NCBI GenBank assembly: GCA_934230965.1
Contig: CAKQFW010000010.1
Span: forward strand, 1-20,869
Source of the DNA: an uncultured Prevotella sp.
GTDB lineage: Bacteria; Bacteroidota; Bacteroidia; Bacteroidales; Bacteroidaceae
Length of the DNA: 20,869 nucleotides
Reading direction: 5' to 3'
This document shows, piece by piece, positions 14,394 to 20,869 of the stretch (its first letter is position 1; every line of letters begins with the position of its first letter). Under the pieces are notes generated by a model. The model worked only from the letters and a program-made list of their open reading frames with translations. It had not been told where the DNA came from and searched no databases. The translations under genes and the position numbers were made by a program.

Positions 14394-15731
14394 TTATTTT
14401 GCTTCCACCGCAGTTCCCATCAGCGTAGCACTGGTGCTATCAGTGATGGTCACCATGACGCGGTCGCCAATGTGGTAGCCGTTTTTGTCGAACACCACGG
14501 CCTTGTTTTGTTCGGTGCGTCCCATCAGTTGCTCGCGCGAACGTTTTGAGAAGCCTTCAACCAGCACCTCAAAGGTTTTGCCCACGTCTTTGCGGTTTTG
14601 CTCTGCCGACACCTCTGTCTGCAATTTGATAAGCTCGTTCAGGCGCTCAATCTTCACCTCTTCAGATACGTTGTCGGGCAGATGTTTAGCGGCGAAGGTG
14701 CCGGGGCGCTCTGAATATTTGAACATGAAGGCCGAGTCGAACTGGCACTCGCGCACCAGCGACAGCGTTTCGGCGTGGTCTTCAGGCGTCTCGTCGTGGT
14801 ATCCCACAAAGATGTCGGTGGTCAGTCCGCATCCCGGAATGATACGTCTGATGGCCTCTACGCGCTCCAGATACTGCTCGCGGGTATATTTTCTGTTCAT
14901 CAGTTTCAGTATCTTGTTCGACCCGCTTTGTGCTGGGAAGTGAATGTGCTTGCACAGGTTAGGCTCTTCGGCAATGGCGTAGAGAATGTCGTCGGTCATA
15001 TCCTCGGGGTTAGAGGTGGTGAAGCGCACGCGCATGTCGGGCACAGCCTGTGCCACGATGTGCAGCAGCTGAGCAAACGATGTAGAGCCCTCTTCACGTT
15101 TTCCTGAGGGCGAGAGTCCGTAGCTGTTCACATTTTGTCCCAGCAGTGTCACCTCGCGGAAACCACGGTCGTGCAGGTCGTGCACCTCGCGCAAGATGCT
15201 CTCTACGTCGCGCGAACGTTCACGTCCGCGAGTGTAGGGCACGATGCAGTAGTGGCAGAAGTTGTTGCAGCCACGCATAATGCTTACAAAGCCGCTTACA
15301 TGGCTCAGGCCGATGCGCTGTGGCACCACGTCGCGGTAGGTTTCGGTCTTCGACAAGTCAATGTTTATGGCGTTGTGTCCGTTTTCACACTGAGCCACCA
15401 TGTCGGGTAGGTTCAGATACGAGTCGGGGCCACACACCAGGTTAGCATGATGCACGTTGATGAGCTCGTCTTTCACGCGCTCGGCCATACATCCTAACAC
15501 GCCAATGATAAGGTCGCGACCTTTCTTCTGTTCAGCGTGCAGCGCCTCCAGTCGGTGATATATTTTGTTTTCTGCGTTCTCGCGTATCGAGCAGGTATTG
15601 AGGAAGATGGCTTGCGCCTCGTCTTCATTGTCACACAACTCGTAGCCTGCCATCTGCATGATGGAGGCTACTACTTCTGAGTCGGCCACATTCATTTGGC
15701 AGCCGTAGGTTTCTATGAATAGCTTTTTCAT
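14394..15731 (-). CDS. miaB: tRNA-2-methylthio-N6-dimethylallyladenosine synthase
   Basis: MiaB is a radical-SAM methylthiotransferase that turns i6A37 of certain tRNAs into ms2i6A37. The 445-residue product has the N-terminal MTTase domain with cluster-binding cysteines at 11, 47 and 81 (YGCQMN, NTCSIRE, LGCMAER). The radical-SAM CxxxCxxC is at 155, 159 and 162 (RGCNNFCHYCIVPYTRGRERSR). A C-terminal TRAM domain covers about the last 65 residues. The YTRGRERSR motif separates MiaB from RimO. The ATG at 15731 is preceded by a C/A-rich tract and 9-bp array 3, with no promoter motif visible. Confidence 0.96.
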   Translation of the reverse strand: MKKLFIETYGCQMNVADSEVVASIMQMAGYELCDNEDEAQAIFLNTCSIRENAENKIYHRLEALHAEQKKGRDLIIGVLGCMAERVKDELINVHHANLVCGPDSYLNLPDMVAQCENGHNAINIDLSKTETYRDVVPQRIGLSHVSGFVSIMRGCNNFCHYCIVPYTRGRERSRDVESILREVHDLHDRGFREVTLLGQNVNSYGLSPSGKREEGSTSFAQLLHIVAQAVPDMRVRFTTSNPEDMTDDILYAIAEEPNLCKHIHFPAQSGSNKILKLMNRKYTREQYLERVEAIRRIIPGCGLTTDIFVGYHDETPEDHAETLSLVRECQFDSAFMFKYSERPGTFAAKHLPDNVSEEVKIERLNELIKLQTEVSAEQNRKDVGKTFEVLVEGFSKRSREQLMGRTEQNKAVVFDKNGYHIGDRVMVTITDSTSATLMGTAVEAK

Positions 15732-15756
15732 TGTTCTTTGTTTTTTTTGGGGGGTG

Positions 15757-15892
15757 TGGGGCTTATAGGGCTTATGGGTCGGGTCTTATAGGTCTTATAA
15801 GGCTTATAGGTCTTATAAGGCTTGTGAGGCTTATGGGGCTTATGGGGTTTGTGGGCTTATAGGGCTTGTGGGCTTGTGGGCTTATTGGCCTT
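15757..15892 (-). repeat. 9-bp tandem array (CCTATAAG family), array 3, before miaB
   Basis: About fourteen 9-bp-phased units fill most of the 181-bp gap between the transporter stop and miaB. Near miaB they are regular (plus-strand GGGCTTATA, GGTCTTATA, AGGCTTATA). Further away they change to GGGCTTGTG and GGGTTTGTG and lose phase with some 8-bp spacings. Orientation relative to transcription matches arrays 1 and 2. A T8G6 tract (15741-15754) separates it from miaB. Confidence 0.9.
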
Positions 15893-15912
15893 TGGGCCTT
15901 GTAGCCAGGGTT

Positions 15913-17574
15913 TTACACCAAGAACATTATTAGTATCTGTGCGATGATAACCCTTACAAACATGCCTAAGGGATATACCGAGGCGTAGCTTACCGACGAC
16001 GAGTCGCCCTTCAGCGTGTCGTTAGCATAGCCCAGGGCCATGGGGTTAGCCATTGAGCCACACAAGATGCCGCACACCGAGCCAAAGTCGAGCTTTCCTA
16101 TCTTTAGCGCTATGCATCCCACAATTATTACGGGTATGATGGTGAGCAGCACGCCCGTGCCCACCCATAGCAAGCCTTCGGGGCGCAGCACCGTATGTAA
16201 GAAGTCGGCGCCCGCCTCTAATCCTAAACAGGCGAGGTAGAGCGATAAGCCCAGTTTTCGCAGCATGAGCGATGCCGACCGTGTGGTGTAACTGATAAAG
16301 TGGGCCCGTGGTCCGAGCGACCCCACCAATATGCCCACGATGATGGGTCCACCAGCGATGCCCAGCTTTACGGGAGCCGACATGCCTGGCAGCGCGATAG
16401 GCACGGCGCCCAAGGCCAAACCCAAGATCAGGCCCAAGAAGATGGCGCCCAGGTTAGGCTCGTTCAGCTCTTGCACGGCGTTGCCCAAGAAGCTCTCTAC
16501 ATGTTCAATAGCTTCGGGTCGGCCCACCACCGTCACGCGATCGCCATATTGCAGCAGCAGGTCTTCGGTGGCCAGCAGTTTTATGTCGCCACGCATCACA
16601 CGGCTCACGTTCACGCCATAGGCATCGCGCAAGTGCAGCGCGCCCAGCACCTTGCCGTTTAGCACCGTGCGAGTAACCACTATCACCCTACTTTCAACGT
16701 GCGAGTCGATGGCGTTCCAGTCAATCTTCTCGCGGTTCCAGTCTTTCTTCACCCTTTCGCCAAACAGTATCTCCATGGCGTCGGCCTCCTCGCGTGTGGT
16801 CACCACCAGCAGGTTGTCGTCAAGGTGTATCACCGTGTTGGCCAGTGGCACAATCACCTCTTTGCCGCGCCATATACGCGATATGATGAAGTGCATGTGC
16901 GTCATTTGTGCAATGTCGGCAATGGTTTTTCCGCTCAGCGCCGGGTTCACGGCCACATATTGTGCTATGTATGTGTTGTCTACCTCAGAACTGATGCGCG
17001 GTTCGAGGTCAGAGGCTCGCACGCAGAAGCGGCGTATCAGCATCATGCCAATGATAACGCCCACCACACCCAGCGGATAGGTCACGGCACAGCCCAAGGC
17101 GGCACCGCTGCCCGATAGTCCAGCGCCCTGCAGCGCCTGCTGAGCGGCACCCAGAGCGGGTGTGTTGGTGGTGGCACCGCACAATATGCCCACCATGTTA
17201 GGCATGCTGATGCCGAAGATGGGGCTTAGCACCACGGCCATGATTGTGCCCAGGGCAATGACGGCAAAGCTCCATAGGTTTAGTTTGATGCCTTCGTCGC
17301 GCATCAGACCGAAGAAGTTGGGGCCCACATACAGTCCGAGGGTATATACGAAGAGCGACAGTCCGAAGGTTTCGGCAAAGTCGAGCATCTGTTCGTCGGC
17401 GCTCAGGTTCAGGTGCCCGGCCACGATGCCCACGAAGAACACAAAGGCCACACCCAGCGAGACGCCGCGTATGTGCATCTTGCCCAAGCCCAGACCGATG
17501 GCGATGATGAGTGCCAGCACCATAACGGTTTGCACGGCCGAGTGTATATAAAAGAGATGGTCAAACCAATTCAT
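15913..17574 (-). CDS. AspT/YidE/YbjL-type membrane transporter
   Basis: This is a 553-residue inner-membrane protein of the aspartate:alanine exchanger-like family, often annotated only as 'putative transporter' in Bacteroidota. It has two homologous hydrophobic halves (about residues 1-185 and 385-553), each with the 'G...GxxxxPxLxxA' type loop: 'GILCGATTNTPALGAAQQAL' in the first and 'GILCGSMANPMALGYANDTL' in the second. Between them lie two RCK_C (TrkA_C) regulatory domains at roughly 205-280 and 290-375, which in related proteins bind ligands. The substrate is unknown. It follows a Bacteroidota-type promoter and probably heads a long transcription unit running through miaB to upp. Confidence 0.9.
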   Translation of the reverse strand: MNWFDHLFYIHSAVQTVMVLALIIAIGLGLGKMHIRGVSLGVAFVFFVGIVAGHLNLSADEQMLDFAETFGLSLFVYTLGLYVGPNFFGLMRDEGIKLNLWSFAVIALGTIMAVVLSPIFGISMPNMVGILCGATTNTPALGAAQQALQGAGLSGSGAALGCAVTYPLGVVGVIIGMMLIRRFCVRASDLEPRISSEVDNTYIAQYVAVNPALSGKTIADIAQMTHMHFIISRIWRGKEVIVPLANTVIHLDDNLLVVTTREEADAMEILFGERVKKDWNREKIDWNAIDSHVESRVIVVTRTVLNGKVLGALHLRDAYGVNVSRVMRGDIKLLATEDLLLQYGDRVTVVGRPEAIEHVESFLGNAVQELNEPNLGAIFLGLILGLALGAVPIALPGMSAPVKLGIAGGPIIVGILVGSLGPRAHFISYTTRSASLMLRKLGLSLYLACLGLEAGADFLHTVLRPEGLLWVGTGVLLTIIPVIIVGCIALKIGKLDFGSVCGILCGSMANPMALGYANDTLKGDSSSVSYASVYPLGMFVRVIIAQILIMFLV

Positions 17575-17612
17575 TATGATATATATACGTGATAGTAGTT
17601 GTATTCAACATG

Positions 17613-17642
17613 CAAAGGTAGCAGAAAATTTTTAATGGTAAA
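17613..17642 (-). promoter_or_regulatory. promoter for the transporter-miaB-upp unit
   Basis: The minus strand has TACCTTTG at 17620-17613, an exact -7 box. TTTA at 17642-17639 lies 18 bp upstream as a near-match to the -33 TTTG. It lies about 39 bp before the transporter ATG. Confidence 0.65.
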
Positions 17643-17670
17643 AGAATTAAGGGTAAAAAGGTGTATATAC

Positions 17671-17698
17671 AAAAAAAAGCCGACACCACTGTGCCGGC
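17671..17698 (-). terminator. intrinsic terminator of cysS
   Basis: On the minus strand GCCGGCAC (17698-17691) pairs with GTGTCGGC (17686-17679) around a 4-nt loop, with one G-U pair, and is followed by T8. A preceding hairpin (17700-17733: TTTCGCCA with TGGCGAAA, 18-nt loop) lies between it and the cysS stop. Confidence 0.9.
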
Positions 17699-17760
17699 CT
17701 TTCGCCATCTCTTTTCACAAAGGGGTGGCGAAAAATAGTTATAATAGTTATTTTTTCTTT

Positions 17761-19254
17761 CTATTTATTTAGTTTCCACACGCAGCCGTCTTTGGTGTCT
17801 TTCACCTCAAAGCCAGCTTCTTTCAGGGCGTCGCGTATCTCGTCGCAGGTGGCCCAGTCTTTGTTTGCGCGTGCTTTTGAGCGCAGTGCCAGCACCATGT
17901 CTACCACCTTGCCGAAGGCCTCTTCGCGTCCGCAGCTGTCGGCCTGGTGGTCGTCGCGCAAGCCCAAGATGTCGAAGGCAAAGGTGCGCATGGTGTTTGC
18001 CAGCGCGTCGATGTCTTGCTGTGTGGCCGACGCCTTGTGGTCGGTAAGCTTGTTCACCACGGTGCAAGCCTCAAACAGGTGGCTGATAACCTGTGGTGTG
18101 GCCATATCGTCGTTCATGGCGTCGTAGCACTTCTGTGGCAGCGCCTGTATAAAGCGTGCTGTCTCGTCGTCGGTCTTGTCTTCGGCCTTCACTCTTGCCA
18201 GGTCGCTGATGCCGTTTAGCAGTCGTTCCAAGCCTTTCTCGCTGGCTTCGAGGGCTTCGTTAGAGAAGTCAACGGTGCCACGATAGTGTGCCGAGAGGAT
18301 GAAGAAGCGAATGGTCATCGGTCCGAAAGCCTTTGTCAGCGCGGGATGGTCGCCAGTGAAGAACTGGTTCAGCGTGATAAAGTTGCCCAGGCTCTTGCCC
18401 ATCTTTTGCCCATTGATGGTTAGCATGTTGTTGTGCATCCAGTAGTGCACCATAGGTTTGCCCTGAGCGGCCACGGCCTGTGCTATCTCACACTCGTGGT
18501 GCGGGAACACGAGGTCCATGCCTCCGCCGTGAATATCAAATTCGGCGCCCAAGTATTTGCGACCCATTGCCGTACACTCGCAGTGCCAGCCGGGGAAACC
18601 GTCGCTCCAGGGGCTGGGCCAGCGCATGATGTGTTCGGGCTGTGCCTTCTTCCACAGGGCAAAGTCGGCCTGACTGCGTTTCTCGCCCACGCCGTCAAGG
18701 GCGCGTGATGCGTCTTTCACGTCGTCGAGGTTGCGACCCGACAATACGCCGTAGTGATATTTCTCGTTATATTTATGTACGTCGAAATAAACGCTGCCGT
18801 TGCTCTCGTAGGCAAAACCGTTGTCAAGAATTTGCTGCACCAGCTGCTCTTGCTCAATGATGTGGCCCGTGGCGTGAGGCTCAATGCTGGGGGGCAGCAC
18901 GTTCAGCGCCTCCATAGCGGTGTGATAGCGGTTGGTATAATATTGTGCTATCTCCATGGGCTCGAGCTGTTCCAAGCGTGCCTTCTTCTCTATCTTGTCG
19001 TCGCCCTCGTCGGCATCGTGCTCCAGGTGTCCTACGTCGGTAATGTTGCGCACGTAGCGCACCTTATAGCCTTGGTGCTTGAGGTAACGAAACAGCACAT
19101 CGAAGGTGATGGCCGGACGCGCATGTCCCAGGTGTGGGTCGCCATAAACGGTGGGGCCGCACACATACATGCCCACATGCGGGGCATTGATGGGTTTGAA
19201 CAGCTCTTTCTGTCGCGTCAGCGTGTTGTATATAATCAATGGTTGTGTTGTCAT
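17761..19254 (-). CDS. cysS: cysteinyl-tRNA synthetase
   Basis: CysS charges tRNA-Cys with cysteine. The 497-residue product is complete: HIGH-type motif HLGH at 41-44 and KMGKS (KMSKS equivalent) at 284-288. By comparison with E. coli CysS, the zinc ligands that select cysteine map to Cys32, Cys227, His252 and Glu256. The helical anticodon-binding part occupies the last ~150 residues. The start ATG at 19254 follows a ~130-nt leader containing a repeat with two small hairpins. It is monocistronic by its own promoter and terminator. Confidence 0.97.
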   Translation of the reverse strand: MTTQPLIIYNTLTRQKELFKPINAPHVGMYVCGPTVYGDPHLGHARPAITFDVLFRYLKHQGYKVRYVRNITDVGHLEHDADEGDDKIEKKARLEQLEPMEIAQYYTNRYHTAMEALNVLPPSIEPHATGHIIEQEQLVQQILDNGFAYESNGSVYFDVHKYNEKYHYGVLSGRNLDDVKDASRALDGVGEKRSQADFALWKKAQPEHIMRWPSPWSDGFPGWHCECTAMGRKYLGAEFDIHGGGMDLVFPHHECEIAQAVAAQGKPMVHYWMHNNMLTINGQKMGKSLGNFITLNQFFTGDHPALTKAFGPMTIRFFILSAHYRGTVDFSNEALEASEKGLERLLNGISDLARVKAEDKTDDETARFIQALPQKCYDAMNDDMATPQVISHLFEACTVVNKLTDHKASATQQDIDALANTMRTFAFDILGLRDDHQADSCGREEAFGKVVDMVLALRSKARANKDWATCDEIRDALKEAGFEVKDTKDGCVWKLNK

Positions 19255-19332
19255 TGTGTCAACTGTATTTATAAACTGTATTTATAATATGTATGTTTGA
19301 AATATTTATACCCTTAGGGGTAATAGCTTGTT

Positions 19333-19381
19333 AACTCGTCAACTCGGCTTTGCCGCTTGCCTAAGCAAGAACTCGTCAACT
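19333..19381 (-). repeat. 12-bp direct repeat with two hairpins in the cysS leader
   Basis: AACTCGTCAACT is repeated exactly at 19333-19344 and 19370-19381. Between them are CGGC-TTT-GCCG (19345-19355) and CTTGC-CTAA-GCAAG (19356-19369), two adjacent hairpins. The whole lies between the cysS promoter and start, so it would be transcribed. Confidence 0.85.
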
Positions 19382-19390
19382 GCCTCACTG

Positions 19391-19420
19391 CAAAGTTACT
19401 ACTTTTATTTGGGTAGCAAA
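19391..19420 (-). promoter_or_regulatory. Bacteroidota-type promoter for cysS
   Basis: The minus strand has TTTG (19420-19417), an 18-bp spacer and TAACTTTG (19398-19391). Transcription would start near 19385, giving a leader of about 130 nt. The promoter begins immediately after the M15 gene's stop region (19439). Confidence 0.7.
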
Positions 19421-19438
19421 GCGTTTTTTTGTTTTTTT

Positions 19439-19900
19439 TCATTTTCGCAGCGTGAAGGCGTCGTGGCGGTTTCCGGGTCGGTCGCTTCTGAAGCTTACGT
19501 GCAGCCAGAACACGCCGGGGCGTCGTTCTAATATTAGTTGGTCGTAGGGCAGCCGTAGGCGGGCGTAGTGATACATCTTTTCAGAGGTTTCTTGTCCGCC
19601 AGTGTGTATGTCGGCAGCCTCGCCCAGGGTGTGCTGCGAGGTAGGCACACCGCCTACCCGAGCATTGAGCTCAGGCGAGCGATACCCGCTGGTAATGCGT
19701 ATCACGCCAAAGCGTCGGCGCAGGGGCTCCAGCACATGCTGGCACAGTGCTCGCAGGCGTTGCACCTGCTGTGCCGATGGCTGGTTGCTGATGCCGAGGC
19801 GTATGGCTGTGGCCGAGCGGGTAAACTCGCTGAGACAGAAATGCTCGGTGAGACGGAGGTCGGGGGTGTTGTTGTTCTTTGTGGTTGTGTTGTTGTTCAT
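19439..19900 (-). CDS. M15-family peptidase (D-Ala-D-Ala carboxypeptidase / endolysin-like)
   Basis: This is a 153-residue zinc peptidase of the M15 type, which cuts D-Ala-containing peptidoglycan peptides. The metal and active-site pattern is SQHTLGEAADI (His90, Asp97) and WLHVSF (His134), with 'ITSGYRSPELNARVGG' before it. There is no signal peptide. The N-terminus is a low-complexity Asn/Thr stretch (MNNNTTTKNNN). A lone, leaderless M15 domain is typical of phage lysins and of small peptidases in Bacteroidota mobile regions, so a phage origin is plausible but not shown. It follows the RteC-like gene with a short repeat-filled gap. Confidence 0.9.
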   Translation of the reverse strand: MNNNTTTKNNNTPDLRLTEHFCLSEFTRSATAIRLGISNQPSAQQVQRLRALCQHVLEPLRRRFGVIRITSGYRSPELNARVGGVPTSQHTLGEAADIHTGGQETSEKMYHYARLRLPYDQLILERRPGVFWLHVSFRSDRPGNRHDAFTLRK

Positions 19901-19942
19901 TTGTTGTCGTTTTTTTAGTGAGAAAAGGCCTTTTGGGCGGGG

Positions 19943-19977
19943 AAGCCTTTATAGGCCTTTCTAAGCCTTTCTAAGCC
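19943..19977 (-). repeat. 10-bp-period array related to the 9-bp family, before the M15 gene
   Basis: The plus strand has AAGCCTTTAT, AGGCCTTTCT, AAGCCTTTCT and AAGCC with a 10-bp period. It overlaps the stop codon of the RteC-like gene (19971-19973). On the minus strand it includes CCTATAAAGG, recalling the 9-bp core in the same orientation, but relatedness is less certain than among arrays 1-3. Confidence 0.65.
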
Positions 19978-20624
19978 GAGGGGACTGAGCCGAGAGCTAC
20001 AAAGCTATAGGATTTTTCACTTTTCCCTTTTCCCTTTTCCCTTTTCTTCTCCAGCTGCAGCACTTGCGATTTCAGCGGATACGGCATGTTCAGGTGATAC
20101 AGTCGCCAGCAGTAGCGCCAGAGCATGGTGGGCATGAAGGTGCCTTTGCGGCCCACGGCCTTGTACGACAGCCGGTAGAAGGTTTTGGGGTTATCGTCTA
20201 TGGGCATGTTCAGGCTTCGGCAGAGGCGCAGCACGATGTATCGCAGCGTTTGCGGATGCCCGTCGGGGCGTCGCACCACGTTGGCCAGATACGTCAGTCG
20301 AGCCATCTCCATGAGGTCGGTCGACGAGCCTATCCACACCAGTCGGTCAGAGGGTTCATACTGCATCAGTCGCATGGTGTCGGCTATCAGTCGTTGTTTG
20401 CCCTCCACTATCAGTTTGTTTGTTACGCGTTGTCTGATGGTGCGTCGCAGCGGCGTGGGCATTTGTTTGCGTTCGCGGTGTACGGCGCGTTTTCTTAGAG
20501 CCTCGAAGCAGCTTTCTTCGGCATGTTTCGTGTCGGCTTTAAAGTCGGCAGCGTTAAACTGTGTAAACTGCTGACGATTATTGTCGAGCGTTTCCAAGTA
20601 GTTTGTGTTTGTCTTGTTGTCCAT
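19971..20624 (-). CDS. RteC-like protein with repeat-encoded C-terminal tail
   Basis: This is a 217-residue basic protein with no signal or membrane segment. From residue ~95, 'VWIGSSTDLMEMARLTYLANVV' followed by 'TLRYIVLRLCRSLNMPIDDNPKTFYRLSYKAVGRKGTFMPTML' resembles the C-terminal half of RteC, the regulator of Bacteroides conjugative-transposon excision (pattern W-x-G-s-x-T-D-L-x-E, later FY-x(1-2)-R/K-x-G-R-K). The fit is by eye only. Residues from ~192 (LEKKREKGKGKSEKSYSF...) are encoded by the AAAAGGG repeat and the array beyond it, so the natural end is probably near residue 190. It may be a remnant of a mobile element; no integrase or transfer gene is nearby. Confidence 0.68.
   Translation of the reverse strand: MDNKTNTNYLETLDNNRQQFTQFNAADFKADTKHAEESCFEALRKRAVHRERKQMPTPLRRTIRQRVTNKLIVEGKQRLIADTMRLMQYEPSDRLVWIGSSTDLMEMARLTYLANVVRRPDGHPQTLRYIVLRLCRSLNMPIDDNPKTFYRLSYKAVGRKGTFMPTMLWRYCWRLYHLNMPYPLKSQVLQLEKKREKGKGKSEKSYSFVALGSVPSA
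20012..20041 (-). repeat. AAAAGGG tandem repeat in the 3' end of the RteC-like gene
   Basis: The minus strand has three AAAAGGG units (20041-20021) followed by AAAAGTGAAAAAT. The 16-mer GGGAAAAGTGAAAAAT is identical to the one at the end of yidD. It encodes the Lys/Gly-rich tail. Confidence 0.9.
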
Positions 20625-20738
20625 TGTTTCTTTTTTTTAAAGGTTCTTTTTAATGTTTACTGATTCACGTTTTTTTGTTCGTGTTCACTTCATGGTGAGT
20701 AACGTCATGACGGTTTCTCTTTTTATTGATATCGGGTG

Positions 20739-20746
20739 CAAAGATA
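20739..20746 (-). promoter_or_regulatory. -7 box for the RteC-like/M15 genes
   Basis: The minus strand reads TATCTTTG at 20746-20739, an exact TAnnTTTG match, giving a leader of roughly 105 nt. No TTTG lies at the right distance upstream. Instead a 6-bp hairpin, GGAAGT-AAC-ACTTCC (20758-20772), covers the expected -33 region and could bind a regulator. Confidence 0.55.
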
Positions 20747-20801
20747 CAACGGTACGTGGAAGTAACACTTCCATCTAAAAATTTCTTTGTTAAGAATATG
20801 T

Positions 20802-20862
20802 AAAAAAGCCCCTCCCCCGCGCCGCGCGGAGCGCGGCTTCCCCCTCCCCTTATGGAGGGGAG
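20802..20862 (-). terminator. GC-rich hairpin cluster ending in T6, probable terminator for a gene to the right
   Basis: The region has CTCCCC (20844-20849) pairing with GGGGAG (20857-20862), and GCCGCGC-GGA-GCGCGGC (20821-20837). On the minus strand a G-rich run follows and then T6 (complement of A6 at 20802-20807). That fits termination of a minus-strand gene entering from beyond the window. A complex repeat of the same composition is also possible. Confidence 0.5.
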
Positions 20863-20869
20863 TGAATAG

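Noticed and set aside
11891..15892. 9-bp arrays considered as CRISPR
   Set aside because: The units are 9 bp, contiguous, without unique spacers, and no cas gene is present.
19333..19381. cysS leader as a T-box or attenuator
   Set aside because: No T-box sequence or specifier stem could be seen and there is no T-run after the hairpins; kept only as a repeat.
20500..20624. RteC-like gene as a replication initiator
   Set aside because: The protein lacks Rep motifs, no iterons are nearby, and the middle segment fits RteC better.

Overview
The window looks like a chromosomal segment from a Bacteroidota species close to Prevotella. Three signs support this. The block DUF4271 - uroporphyrinogen-III synthase - rnpA - yidD - tyrS is a known neighbourhood in this phylum. 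There is an HU-family gene followed by a 'smalltalk' micro-protein. Most promoters I can recognise have the Bacteroidota form TTTG-N18-20-TAnnTTTG rather than the E. coli form. No rRNA, tRNA, CRISPR array, transposase or integrase was found.

Layout. Positions 1-4568 (+) hold the end of metK, a DUF4271 membrane protein, hemD, rnpA, yidD (4-bp overlap with rnpA) and tyrS, closed by a bidirectional terminator at 4598-4632. On the minus strand, 4665-6272 encodes a large secreted protein with a Prevotella-type C-terminal sorting tail. An HU/smalltalk pair (+, 6662-7283) follows with its own promoter, a repeat-filled 3' UTR and a perfect 14-bp-stem terminator. The rest is on the minus strand. It comprises comM/yifB (7612-9159), a GT9 glycosyltransferase plus DUF4254 pair (9353-11038), and a probable long transcription unit running from an AspT/YidE-type transporter (17574) through miaB, a DUF4160/DUF2442 pair and an MsbA-like ABC exporter to upp (11194). 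Then come cysS with its own promoter and twin hairpins, a cytosolic-looking M15 peptidase, and an RteC-like gene.

Functions are mostly housekeeping: SAM synthesis, haem synthesis, RNase P, membrane insertion, two aminoacyl-tRNA synthetases, tRNA ms2i6A modification, pyrimidine salvage and envelope lipid or glycan work. The accessory elements are the DUF4160/DUF2442 pair (AT-rich, with a Shine-Dalgarno unusual for this phylum), the HU/smalltalk pair, and the RteC-like/M15 pair.

The most unusual content is non-coding. A family of 9-bp iterated arrays (core CCTATAAG) sits in co-directional gaps just before tyrS, upp and miaB, always in the same orientation relative to transcription, with a 10-bp-period relative before the M15 gene. 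Two of the arrays are joined to a shared purine-rich repeat that encodes the Lys-rich C-terminal tails of YidD and the RteC-like protein. A separate inverted heptanucleotide array with an internal 17-bp direct repeat lies between GT9 and comM. I see no clear, complete new defence or mobile system. The repeat families and the DUF4160/DUF2442 pair are the best candidates for something undescribed.
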